A stretch of DNA of 12,966 nt from Parvularia atlantis (Eukaryota > Opisthokonta > Rotosphaerida): assembly GCA_943704415.1 (NCBI GenBank), contig CALSCO010000222.1, positions 1 through 12,966 of the forward strand, read 5' to 3'. The stretch's first letter is position 1. Each line of letters starts with the position of its first letter. Under the pieces are notes generated by a model, which worked only from the letters and a program-made list of their open reading frames with translations, had not been told where the DNA came from and searched no databases. A program made the translations under genes and the position numbers. Positions 1 to 8,950 of this stretch are shown here, piece after piece.

Positions 1-88
<88 letters not shown>
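1..88. repeat. (CT)38 microsatellite followed by (CG)6
   Basis: Bases 1-76 are 38 perfect CT units and 77-88 are six CG units. The tract is followed by CACGCAG at 89-95, which makes a good 3' splice acceptor for the next coding exon. On the + strand the CT tract is therefore probably the pyrimidine-rich end of an intron of the HECT gene. CT units are open in every + frame, so coding cannot be excluded from this window alone. Confidence 0.9.
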
Positions 89-89
<1 letters not shown>

Positions 90-95
90 ACGCAG

Positions 96-409
96 CGTCA
101 ACCTCGTCTTTGATCGGCGCTCGTCTGCCTATCTGAGCGACAGCCTCACGATCTCGTACATCGACAGCAGGTGCGCGCTGCGTGCGGCATTGCGTGCGGC
201 ATTGCGCGCTGCGGGCTGATGGTCGCGGAAAGCAACAACACGATGGCCATGCAGGTCTCGCTGCCACCGGACGGCAACACGTTGCGGTGCGTCGTCCGCG
301 CTGCACGGGCGCCGGGTGACGCCGACTGCGGTGCAGCGTGCCGAGCAACAAGTTCTCGTACCGCTTCCAGCCGGGCGCGCAGACGGACAACACCCACAAC
401 ACCGTGGCG
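96..409 (+). other. CUB-like / beta-sandwich segment upstream of the ZZ fingers
   Basis: Three spliced exons give NLVFDRRSSAYLSDSLTISY, then LPPDGNTLRVPSNKFSYRFQ. The pattern FDxRS...D.L.I.Y.D, followed by a VPxNxFxYxF strand, resembles CUB-like modules that sit beside ZZ fingers in some large ligases. This is a pattern match by eye, and the start of the module is outside the window. Confidence 0.4.
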
Positions 410-3400
410 GTACGTGACGCGGCCGCAAGTCTGCCTTGCGTGAGCCGCTCACGCGCATGGCGTTGCACTCGTCAGTGCGACGTCTGCGGCATGTCGCCCA
501 TACAGGGCATGCGCTACAAGTGCCTGTGCTGCATGGACTACGACCTGTGCCCGCAGTGCATTGCTTGTGAGCCCACGCTGCGACGTCGTGCGGGCCGCCG
601 GTCTGACGCGCGTGCGGCAGTGGTGGACGTGGCGCACGACCGGGACCACATCTTCCTGCAGATCAAGCGGCCGCTGCCGAGGTCGCTGACGTACTACGCG
701 CTCACGTCGCCGTACGAGGCCGCCGTGCGCATCCTCCCGTCTGACGACAGTGCCGGCGCAAGCGCGGTCCTGGCTGCGGGTCCCAGCGGGGCTGCCGAGA
801 GCGTGACAGCGAGCGGCACGGCGCTCGAGGGCGCTGGACAGCCGGCTGTTGCCAGCACAGCGACCGAGGTGACGCCCACGCCCGCCGCCGATCAGCCGGC
901 CGTCGCCAGCGCGGCGATAGAGGGCGCGGCGAAAGTAACGCCTGCGGGCAGCGCCAACGCGGCCGCCGCCGCCGACAAGCCCCTGCTGCGCCGCGAGCCA
1001 TGCAATCGCTGCAGCGGCCCGCTTTACAATGTCGCGTGGACGTGTGCGATGTGGTGCGCCGCAGCGGGCGCGTGGGCTTGAAAGCTGACCCGGTGCCGCA
1101 TGCGACAGCATCAACAAGTACACGGTGTGCGACAGCTGCTACGAGTGGGGTGTGCACCCGGTCGACCACCTGTTTGTGCGGCTCGTGCGGCCGTTTGCCT
1201 TCCCGGAGCACGACTTCCCGGGCGGTGCGGCCGTCACGCCGTGCTGCGTGGCGTAGCTGAAACCGCAGTGACCGCGCAGCGCTGCTTACCAGTGCGCCGT
1301 ACAACCCTAACCAGATGTGGGGCTTCCGCTTCCGGTGCGTGCCCGTCTTTGACGAGGGCGATCCAGCGCGGACGTCGCTGCTGAAGGAGAAGCGGCAGGG
1401 TGCGGGCCCGCGTCGCACGGGCGAGCCGGTTGCTGATCGCAGCCGCACGCACGCGCTCGCAGAGATTGTCAAGGTGCTGCAGTGGAACGCCGAGCGCGTG
1501 CACGTCGCGTCGCTGCTGGTCGCGTTCCTCAACCAGCACATGCGCGACACCGAGTGCGTGCATGCCGCCGACTGCGTTGCGGCTGTCTTGACAACACTCG
1601 GGTGCAGTGTCGACGGCTCGAGCGACTACTTCCCGGACCTGGACGCGCAGGCACTGGTGCAGGTGGCGTTCGGCAGCCCGCCGTGCGCACGCCCTTCCAG
1701 ACGGTTGACGGCGCCGCGTGCCAGCTGCCCACGTTCGCCACGCTGCAGCAGCGCCACGCCGTGCTCGCGGCCGTGCCGCTGCGCGAGCTCGAGATGCTGC
1801 TCTCGGTCGTGATCACGCTCAACCGCGAGCTGTTCAAAGTCGTCGTGGACCTGGCCGCGAGCAGCCACTACCTGAGCGGCATGCTCGGCGACCTCATCCG
1901 GGCGCGCAAGGTGCGATGCGCCCCGGGGCGGCTGGCACTCATGCGCACGCTGACCCGCGGCTCAGCAACTGCTCCTGCACATCGTCAAGGTGCACCTGCT
2001 GCGGGCGTACGTCGCGGGCCACCAGCGCCAGTCGCAGTCGAGCAAGAGCGTCTACGTCGACCGGCAGGCGCGGCTAATCGACGGACGCGACTGGTGCGCT
2101 TGCGGGCTGAGCACTCATCGCGACGCATGCTGACACGCGCGTCTCTGCAGCATCTTCCGCCAGGTGTTCCGGCAGCTGCGCCGCGTGTCGCCGCTTCGGC
2201 TGCGCGTTGACGAGCAAGTGCGCGCAAGGGTGACGTGCGCAGAGAGGGCGCTGACGCGCAAAGTGCAGGGCTGGGCCGTGCGGCTCAAGCACGAGGGCGC
2301 CGAGGACGCCGGCGGGCCGTACCGCGAGTCGATCGGTGTGCCGCGGATGTCTGGCGCGATGCACGCTCACACCGCCGACAACGCACGCGCAGTGCTCATG
2401 AGCGCCGATTTGCAGTCGCCGCGGCTGTCGCTGTTCATGCCGTGCCCGAACGCGCGCGACGCTATGGGCGAGAACCGCGACACGTGGATCCCCAACCCGG
2501 ACGCGACGTCCGAGGAGGAGCTGCAGCAGTTTGTCTTTGTCGGCAAGATGCTTGGCCTGGCCATCTTCTCCAAGACGTCGGTCGACCTAAACCTGCCGCC
2601 GCTGGTCTGGAAGCGCCTCGTTGACGACGACATCGGCGAGGCCGACGTGGAGGTGCGTCCCCGCGCGCCGGGGCACGGTTGCGGCACGCTCACGTGGCTG
2701 CGCAGGCGATCGACACGCACTTTGTGCGGACGATGCTCAAGACGCTGCGCAGTGCGGCCCCTTGCGCTAGCGCGCTCTGCGCAGACTGACCGTGCTGCAC
2801 CCCGTTGCGCCGCCTCGCCAGACCCCGAGTCGGTCGGCCTGACCGAGGCCACATTCGCCGACACCATCTTCAACACGTTCGTCGTCACGTCCGCGTCCGG
2901 CCGCCAGGTTCCGGTCGTGCCCAACGGCGAGACGGTCGACATCACGTGGCACAACCGGCTTGACTACGTCCAACGCGCGCTGCACTTCCGCCTGCACGAG
3001 TTTGACCGGCAGCTGGACGCCATGCGCTTCGGCCTGCACCAGGTGCGTAGAGACGGAGCGTGCGCGCGGCGGGCTGAGGCGCGCGACGGTGACGGTAGAT
3101 CCTGTCCGAGCACGTCGTGAGCCTGTTTGACTGGGAGGTGCGCCCTCGCACACGGCGCGTGCGCGTGTGCTCACGCGCCGTCGCAGGACTTTGAGAGCCG
3201 CGTGTGCGGGCTGAAGGACTTTGACGTGGAGGTGCTCAAGAAGAATACGATCTTTGTCGGCGTTGAGGGCAACGAGCCGTATGTGGGCTACCTGTGGGAG
3301 ACGCTGCGAACGGTGCGGCACGCGTGCGGCACGCGTGGCACTGCCCTGCGCGCCGCGTGTGTGACGCGGCACCGAGCAGATGACGGCCGCCGAGCGCTGC

Positions 3401-3848
3401 TCGTTCCTGCGCTTCGTCTGGGGCCGCTCGCGCCTGCCGGCCAACTCGCACGAGTACGACCGCAAGTTTGAGGTGCACGCGGTCTACAGCCACGGCACCA
3501 AGGTGCGTGCCGGCGTTGTATGTGCGTGCGGCCAGGTCGACTCACGCGCGATGCGCCGAACCCAGCACGAGGCCAACAAGATGCTTCCGGCCGCACACAC
3601 GTGCTTCTTCTCGCTCGACCTGCCGGCGTACTCCTCAGCCGCGATCTTGCGCGAGAAGCTGCTGTGCGTGCGCGCGGCCCGGCGCGGTGCGTCGTGCCTC
3701 ACGGCAGCGTTCGCGCGTTTTGCACAGGTACGCCATCAACGAGTGTCTCGTCATCGACACGGACTACCTGCCGGACGAGGAGGGTGGCGAGCGTCGGCGC
3801 GGCTTTGAGCGCGCGCAGCAAGAGTACGAGTGGGACGACGCGTACTGA
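96..3848 (+). CDS. ZZ-type zinc finger HECT E3 ubiquitin ligase, 5' partial
   Basis: About 888 visible residues, open at the 5' end. Order: CUB-like segment (about 1-65), ZZ finger 1 (68-120), Ala/Pro-rich linker, ZZ finger 2 (225-280), helical middle region, HECT domain (about 525-875) and an acidic tail ending EYEWDDAY. HECT ligases accept ubiquitin from an E2 on a cysteine and pass it to substrate; the cysteine is at 3602-3604 in HTCFFSL. Exons: 96-170, 233-286, 337-409, 476-566, 621-1053, 1109-1224, 1280-1399, 1463-1662, 1701-1910, 1966-2093, 2151-2217, 2269-2335, 2393-2652, 2706-2751, 2822-3042, 3099-3137, 3187-3312, 3380-3502, 3566-3663, 3728-3848. All junctions keep phase, and 15 of 19 donors are GTGCG. 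The junction at 1663-1700 is doubtful. HECT plus ZZ recalls HERC2-type ligases, but no RCC1 repeats are visible and the N-terminus is missing, so orthology is open. Confidence 0.88.
476..670 (+). other. ZZ zinc finger 1 of the HECT ligase
   Basis: CDVCGMSPIQGMRYKC, then LCCMDYDLCPQC, then after an intron (567-620) HDRDH. This is the canonical ZZ layout CxxC...CxxC-x5-CxxC...HxxxH, with the DYDLC core. All zinc ligands are present. ZZ fingers bind peptides such as histone or SUMO tails or N-termini; the ligand here cannot be inferred. Confidence 0.88.
1001..1180 (+). other. ZZ zinc finger 2 of the HECT ligase
   Basis: Splicing out 1054-1108 gives CNRCSGPLYNVAWTCAMC joined to INKYTVCDSCYEWG and then HPVDH. 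All eight expected Cys/His ligands are present. The spacing between the second and third Cys pairs is six residues rather than the usual five, and the DYDLC core is replaced by KYTVC, so it is a divergent copy. Confidence 0.8.
1663..1700 (+). other. Frame change: 38-nt intron or a frameshift
   Basis: The protein reads in one frame up to LDAQALVQ and in another from TVDGAACQLPT onward. A 38-nt intron (GTGGCG...TTCCAG, 1663-1700) or a 44-nt one (1657-1700) restores the frame in phase 0. Neither shows the CTGAC branch point seen in the other introns. The new frame is already open and sensible a few codons earlier (AVRTPFQ), so a lost base in the assembly is an equal alternative. Confidence 0.5.
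2269..3780 (+). other. HECT catalytic domain
   Basis: The N-lobe starts at GWAVRLKHEGAEDAGGPYRE and includes FVFVGKMLGLAIF. The C-lobe has FLRFVWGRSRLP, the catalytic cysteine in LPAAHTCFFSLDLPAYSS (codon 3602-3604) and LREKLLYAINECLVIDTD. Nine introns interrupt the domain. The residues after IDTD form an extra acidic tail of about 25 residues, which most HECT proteins lack because they end close to this point. All catalytic hallmarks are intact, so it is probably active. Confidence 0.93.
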
Positions 3849-4154
3849 GTGAAGATTTTTTCTTTTGTTTGAGGAACAGACGGGCGAGGATGAGACACAC
3901 GCTCAATGAAGAACGCGTGCGGGGAAGCTGCAAGCCTGAGTGAGGGTAGAGACATCAGTGAAGCCGCGGCCGGCCGCCGGCGCGGCGCTGGCGATGTTCT
4001 GCACAAACTAGTACATGTAACTGAAGTGTTGAGGTGCACCTGATCGGGCACGCAGCGTCGACATGAGACGGCTGCCGTCGTAACGACCGTGCCACGCCAA
4101 GACGCGCAGTGCCCCTCCAAGGCCACGGCCACATTGCACATCGACTGGCTGGGA
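3849..4154. other. Intergenic spacer between the HECT and SAM-SH3-PH genes
   Basis: 306 bp without a convincing exon. Just after the HECT stop is a T-rich stretch (3855-3870), one of the few AT-rich patches in the window and probably part of the 3' UTR. The rest must hold the 3' end signals of the upstream gene and the promoter and 5' UTR of the downstream gene. I see no TATA box or AATAAA. A reading frame runs open into the chosen ATG at 4155, so an extra upstream exon is possible. Confidence 0.55.
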
Positions 4155-6485
4155 ATGGCCGGTGCGACGGCAACCCAAAACAACGCGTCGCGGGGGCGTC
4201 TCACGGCTCCGTGCGTCGCGCAGCGGCGTGGTCCGTGGCCGAGGTCGGCGCGTGGCTGGCGCAGGCGGGCCATGGTGACCTCGCGAGCGTCTTTGAGGGT
4301 GCGGAGCGACGAGAGCGCCTGCACGCGCACGCACACGCACACGCACACGCACAGAGACTGACCGCCCCCCCCGGCAATGCAGCCAACGACATCGACGGCG
4401 AGCTGCTGCTGCAGTTGGACCACGAGCTGCTGAAGGAGATGGGCGTGACGTCGGTCGGCCGACGCATGAAGCTGCTCAAGCTGACGCAGGAGCTGCCGGC
4501 CAAGCCGGACGAGCCCGCCCCAGGGCTGAAGCCCCCGGAGACGCGCGCCGAGGCGCCGCCGGCCGACGGCGACACTGGTCAGCCGCTGCCGGCCGCGCTC
4601 GCGCTCGCGCTGCTGGACGAGGAGCTGGCGCAGTTCCAGCAGAAGCACGCGGCACCGGCGGCACCCGCGGCTGCCGCCGAGCCTTCGCAGTCATCGCAGC
4701 CACTGCAGCCGTCGCAGGCGCAGCCCACCGAGGGCCCGCCGCAGCGCCCGCCACGCCCGTCGCGGTCGCTATACATGGTGCGCGTCCGGGCCGCTTGCTG
4801 CTTTTCTTGCATGACACGGCGCGCGCGGCGGTCGATGATGACAGGTTAAGGCGATGGCCGTCGCCGAGCTGCTCCCCGGCAGCAGCCTCAGCCTCAAGGG
4901 CCCGCTGCCCTCGACGGCGGCGCAGCTCGGCGAGCACCACCAGCAGCCGCAGCACGACCAGCAGCAGCCGCACCACAACGACCAGCTCGACGCGTCGGCG
5001 TCGTCGTCGGACCGCGACTCGCCGGCAGCGGGCGCTCGCGGGATGCGCCTGCTCAACGGCAAGGTCCTGCCGCCGCCGCCCACGGCACCGCCTCTCGTCA
5101 AGGCGCCTGCCAGTGCGCCGCCACCAGCGTCGGACGCGCCGCTGCCGCGCAAGGGCTCGGCCAGCGAGCCGATCTTCTCGGACCACGACGGCGAGGACGA
5201 CTCGGACAACTCGGACACGGAGGTGCACGCGTAGCGGCAGGCACGCGCGCGCGTGCGCTCGGCTCACGCATTGCGGCTAGGACGCGCTCTCGCCGCCGTC
5301 CACGTCCGCGTCGCTCTCGCCGTCCGCGTCAGCCACGACCCCGATCGCCGCGCTGGCCGCAGCAGGGTCGGCAGCCGCGCCCAGTAGCCTCGTCGTGGTG
5401 CGCTGCCGTGCGCGACTGCGAACCGCGTGCAGCCGACCTCGGGCCGCGCGCCAGAGTGAGGACAACCGACCCGTGATCGTCACGGCTCTGCGCGACGTGC
5501 GCCCGACGCCCGAGCGGCCCGACCTGGACATCCGCAAGGACGACCTGTTTGTCGTGCTCGACATGAAGGTGCGCCACACGCCGCCGCGGCACACCTGGCA
5601 CCGACTGGCGTCTGCGCAGGGTGTGGGTGACGTGCGCGAGTGGCGCGTCAAGCCGTTTGGCAAGCGCGGCAACGTCCTCTCGGTGCCGCGCGACTACCTG
5701 CAGGTTTGCGTGCGCGGCGCCGGACGCACGTGGACGGGCTGACTTTGGGTGCGCAGATCGACAGCTCTGTCTTCACGCGCATCCAGCAGCAGTACGGGCA
5801 GAAGGTTTTCATGGACACGGTGCGTGCTGCGGGAGCGGCGTGCGCAGGCCGCGCTGACAGCCGACGCGGCGTGCGGCGTGCAGGACCACAAGGGTGGCAA
5901 GAAGGGCACCGTTTTCAAGAAGAATGTGATCGCCGTGCCGGCCAAGTCGCACTCGAACCCCGTCGCGACGGTGCGAGCGCGACAACTTGCACGTGCGCGT
6001 AGTCCTGACCCTGCGCTGCGCAGGGCTGGCTGTACAAGATCGGCGCGACGCCGCTGTCCAAGGCCGTGTGGCGCCGGCGCTGGTGCGTGCTGCAGGACTA
6101 CGTGCTCTACTACTACAAGTCGCCCGAGGTACGGCAGCACGACGCGCTTGTCGACGACGTGTGGCTGACGCCGCGCTTGCGCACGCGTGCTTGCACACAA
6201 TTTAGGACCAGGTCGCGCAGGGCAAGGTGCCGCTGCCGGGCTACATCGTCTCGCTCGCGCCGGACGACGTGCCGCTGGCGCCGCGCAAGTTCATGTTCAA
6301 GGTGCGTTGTGTGCGCGCGGGCACGCGACGGCGTCTCAACGCGCGTGCGGCAGGTCATGCACCCAAACTCGCGCACATACGTGTTCGCGGCCGAGACGAA
6401 GGAGGACATGGACAGGTTCATGTACGCGATCAACCTCTCGACCGTGCTCGAGCTGCCGAGCGCCGGCGACGACCGGCAGCGATGA
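4155..6485 (+). CDS. SAM-SH3-PH domain scaffold protein, Boi/Pob1-like
   Basis: A spliced product of 550 residues: SAM (about 5-65), a Pro/Gln/Ser-rich and acidic linker, SH3 (330-390), a short basic linker and PH (441-540). Boi1/Boi2 of budding yeast and Pob1 of fission yeast carry the same three domains and link Rho/Cdc42 signalling, membrane lipids and exocytosis at growth sites, so a cortical polarity role is inferred. Exons: 4155-4161, 4224-4298, 4383-4777, 4845-5222, 5281-5397, 5455-5568, 5620-5703, 5757-5819, 5884-5970, 6024-6128, 6206-6301, 6354-6485. All junctions keep phase. The ATG at 4155 was chosen because it joins a 62-nt intron of standard form and gives MAAAWSVAEVGAWLA, but this first coding exon is only 7 nt. 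The domain order differs from Boi/Pob1, where SH3 comes first. Confidence 0.85.
4224..4494 (+). other. SAM domain of the Boi-like protein
   Basis: WSVAEVGAWLAQAGHGDLASVFE, then after an 84-nt intron NDIDGELLLQLDHELLKEMG followed by VTSVGRRMKLLKL. This is a textbook SAM: an initial W, the NxIDGxxLLxL core and the LG(V)xxxGxRxKLL last helix. SAM domains form polymers or heterodimers with other SAM domains. Confidence 0.92.
4320..4354 (+). repeat. CA/CG-rich (GCACAC-type) repeat inside an intron
   Basis: An alternating purine-pyrimidine run of CGCACGCACACGCACACG type lies in the 84-nt intron at 4299-4382, upstream of the branch-like GACTGACC and a run of eight C. It makes this the longest intron of the gene. 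Confidence 0.85.
5065..5160 (+). other. Proline-rich segment of the Boi-like linker
   Basis: The linker contains VLPPPPTAPPLVK and APPPASDAPLPRKGS. These are possible SH3-binding PxxP motifs, for its own SH3 or a partner. In Boi1/2 a proline-rich stretch binds Bem1; whether that holds here is inference. An acidic stretch, DHDGEDDSDNSDTE, follows directly. Confidence 0.6.
5461..5703 (+). other. SH3 domain of the Boi-like protein
   Basis: RPVIVTALRDVRPT, DLDIRKDDLFVVLDMK, then after a 51-nt intron (5569-5619) EWRVKPFGKRGNVLSVPRDY. These match the SH3 landmarks ALxDxxP, ELsFxxGDxxxVL, (W)W and GxxGxxPxxY. One conserved tryptophan is replaced by Glu (EW for WW), so peptide binding may be altered. 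Confidence 0.72.
6024..6456 (+). other. PH domain of the Boi-like protein
   Basis: GWLYKIGATPLSKAVWRRRW, then CVLQDYVLYYYKSPED, then KFMFKVMHPNSRTYVFAAET and MDRFMYAINL. Strand 1 GWLYK, the WRRRWCVL basic strand, the YYY strand and the C-terminal helix are all present over three exons. The basic patch supports phosphoinositide binding at the plasma membrane. Confidence 0.92.
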
Positions 6486-6562
6486 TGAAGCGTCTGTGCG
6501 GGGTGTGCCTGTCCCGTCCGACCAACGAAGCCTGCACCCCCGTCCGCACACAATGCAGCCGC
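6486..6562. other. Convergent 3' intergenic space (77 bp)
   Basis: Stop codons of the + strand SAM-SH3-PH gene (6483-6485) and the - strand Misato gene (6565-6563) face each other across 77 bp. Their 3' UTRs almost certainly overlap as antisense transcripts. No polyadenylation hexamer is evident on either strand. Confidence 0.7.
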
Positions 6563-8299
6563 TCATGCCCCTTGCGCATCGTCGGCGTCGTCGGCCAGGT
6601 TGTCGTGCAGGGCTAGGAGACGGTTGCGCAGCTCCCGGAGCGCACCGGGCCCCTCAAGCACGCCCGCGAACGTCGGCTGGCGCGCGAGCGGGACGCCCGC
6701 GGCCTGCTCGGCGATGATACGCAGCCACGGCGCGAGCGCGGCCGTGCTCTGGAGTCGCGTGGCGCCGCCGACGCTGGCCACTGCGCGCGCGCGCGCGAGA
6801 TCAGCAGCACGCGGCCGAGCACACCGTTGGCGCGCACCGCGGTACTCGGGCGTCTCGGCCGACGGCGGCGACGGCAGCGGGCGGCCCTGCGCGTCGCACC
6901 GCGGCCAGAGCATGTTTGGGAAGGAGAGCGGCAGGTGCCACGTCGCCGGGGCGTCGATGCTGCGTCGGCACGCGTGTCAGACGAATGCGCCTGCGGCACC
7001 AGCGCGCGCACGTCAGCCGGTCCTGACACGGCTGCCACTGCTGCAACGCGAGGTGCACAAGCTCGCGCACGGTCCTGGCCGGTGCGAGCGGGCGCCAATT
7101 GGTCGCGGCACTGGCTCGCGCGCGCGGCAGTGTCAGCATGCGCGCATGTGCAGAGCGCACGCAACAGCTGTGCTGTGATGAGCGAGCTCGTGGCCGCAGC
7201 CGACGGGAACAGGGGCAGCGCCGTGCCGAGGCCGCGCAGGCTCACGCCCTCGCCGTAGAGGTAGTACGGCCGCTCGCGGCGCGCCACCGACCGGTCGGGC
7301 GAGAGGCCCACGGTGGACGACGCCTGGCCAAGCAGCGCGTCGCGCACGATGCTCGATGTCGTCGCGGGCAGCACAAGCTGCAGCGCAGCCAGGCGGTGCG
7401 CGACCGCCGCGCTTAGCGCGTGCGACATGGGTACCGGGCTGTCCGTAAGCCTGAGGGGCAGCGTCGTCATCGGCGGGGCACAGCACGTCGCGCACGCACG
7501 CGCGCACCGGTACGGCGTCGTCGCGCAGTCGAGCGCGGCGGCCATGAGCGCCGACGTGTGCAGCGGCAGGTGCGCCTTGTACGACGGGCCCAGCGCGGCG
7601 ACCTCCGTGGGCGCAACCATCGGCACGACGAACGAGGCGTGCTCGAGGAAGCCGTCGAGCGCGAGCGCGCGGCTGAGGTGCTGGCTGTGCTCGTCGTCGT
7701 GCTGGCGACCTGGGCCGTCAGGACCAGCGCGGAGACGGGGTTGCCAACGCCACCGAGTGCGGCCGCTGGACCGACGCGCGCGCGCTCTGGTGCCGCACGT
7801 CAAAGAGTGCAATCGTCTGCTTGCTGTACTCGGCGCGCAGGTCGGCCAAGAGCGGCACGGCGAGGCCGCCAAAGCCATCGAGCGACGACGACACGAGCAT
7901 GTGGAAGCCCTGCCGCACGGTTGAGCGCGCGCTCGGTCCGGCTGCGCACGCCACCTGCAGCCGGTCGCACTCCTCCGCAAAGCGCCGCAGCCGGTCCTCG
8001 AAGATGTCGTCGCGCTGCGCAGCGTGCGTCAGGCACTGTGGCACCGCGCACACGAGACGGCAGCACGCACGAGCTCGCTCGGCGCGCCCAGCAGCGCGTG
8101 GCCCTGCGGGTAGCGCTCAAAGGGCGGGTCGGTGCTGGCGTGGTGGTACTCGTTGACCTGCGCAGCGCGGCGCAGCGCGGCGCAGCTGCAGCGAGGCAAG
8201 GCGCATGGCAGGGCGCGCACCGTGCACAGCGAGCGCGGGTGGTAGAACACGCCGAGAACATCGGACCAGGTGCGCACAGCGTCGTCGAGGCGGAACACC

Positions 8300-8344
<45 letters not shown>

Positions 8345-8904
8345 GTGGTCGCGGGCGCGTCGGCATCGGCCTCGGCCTCGGCCTCGTCCAGATGCGACAG
8401 GAACTCGTTTTTGGGCGCGGGCGGCGCCTGCACGACGAGCTGGCGGTCGGCGGGCCTGCGCACGGGGCCATGCGTGCGTGAGCGTGCGCATCGGCGTGCG
8501 ACAGAAGCCGCGCACCAAGTGGGCGCGGCCAGGGACGCATCAAGCGCGCGGTACAGGGCGTTCTCGGCAGCGAGCGAGCCGAACGCGCCACGCAGGTCGA
8601 TCCTGCGCGCGCGCGTCCGCTCAGCCCCGCCCCGCCGGCCACCCACAGCCGCCGCACGCGAGCAGTCGCGGTGTGAAGGTCTCCTCGCCGCGCGCGCCCA
8701 CGCCGCGCCGATGCAGCACATCGTGGTCGATGCCGCTCGCGGGCGCGGTCGGATCGTACACAAACTGCGCGGCCTGCAGCGCGCGCGCGCATGAGCGCAT
8801 GGGGTGGTGGTGCAGTGCTCGGCGGCCACCTGCAGATTCCAGTAGTGCGCGCCGACGTAGTTGGCGTAGTGCCCGAGCTGGATCGACACGACCTCGCCGC
8901 TCAT
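6563..8904 (-). CDS. DML1: Misato/DML1 family protein, mitochondrial distribution and inheritance
   Basis: A spliced product of 565 residues, close to the family size, starting MSGEVVSIQLGHYANYVGAH, followed by YWNLQ: the family's diagnostic tubulin-like N-terminus. Other landmarks are ETFTPRLLAIDLRGAFGSL, RLDDAVRTWSDVLGVFYHPR, LQGFHMLVSSSLDGFGGLA and WHLPLSFPNML. Misato proteins combine a myosin-like and a tubulin-like segment and act in mitochondrial partitioning or morphology. Exons, 5' to 3': 8904-8830, 8773-8658, 8602-8516, 8455-8221, 8157-8071, 8014-7955, 7909-7799, 7701-7508, 7450-7161, 7114-7012, 6959-6838, 6780-6563. All junctions keep phase. The 97-nt intron at 7798-7702 could end further on, at 7681, and the acceptor at 7115 is GAG rather than CAG. 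The ATG lies 46 bp from the stop of the kinase gene. A 14-glutamine run interrupts the family core. Confidence 0.92.
8302..8343 (-). repeat. (CAG)14 polyglutamine run in the DML1 homologue
   Basis: Fourteen perfect CTG units on the + strand read as CAG = Gln (about residues 131-144) in exon 4. They follow an acidic EAEAEADAD segment and precede the conserved RVFRLDDAVRTW. A pure trinucleotide repeat of this kind is expected to vary in length between strains. Confidence 0.95.
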
Positions 8905-8950
8905 GCTCGTCTGATCCGTTCACGCGCGCGACAAAACAGGTGCTGCTGCC
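8905..8950. other. 46-bp spacer between tandem kinase and DML1 genes
   Basis: The kinase stop codon (8953-8951, - strand) is 46 bp upstream of the DML1 start codon (8904-8902). Both the 3' end of one transcript and the promoter of the next must overlap each other or the coding regions. No TATA-like element is visible. Confidence 0.75.

Noticed and set aside
1-76. Telomeric or centromeric satellite
   Set aside because: It is a plain CT dinucleotide repeat next to coding sequence, with no telomere-type unit.
702-1550. Minus-strand open frame opposite the ZZ fingers
   Set aside because: Its Arg/Ser/Cys-rich composition is typical of the complement of GC-rich coding sequence, and the + strand has two full sets of zinc ligands.
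4476-5267. Long open frame on the minus strand opposite the Boi-like linker
   Set aside because: It is antisense to phase-consistent exons with clear SAM, SH3 and PH domains. It is Arg/Ala-rich in the way GC-rich shadows are, and shows no motif.
7420-8481. Plus-strand open frame of about 350 residues opposite DML1
   Set aside because: Contains a Leu run that is just the complement of the CAG repeat; the minus strand gives an unmistakable Misato protein through conserved exons.
6563-8904. Calling the minus-strand gene a tubulin
   Set aside because: The N-terminus is tubulin-like, but the tubulin GGGTGSG nucleotide loop is not seen and the remaining motifs match Misato/DML1.
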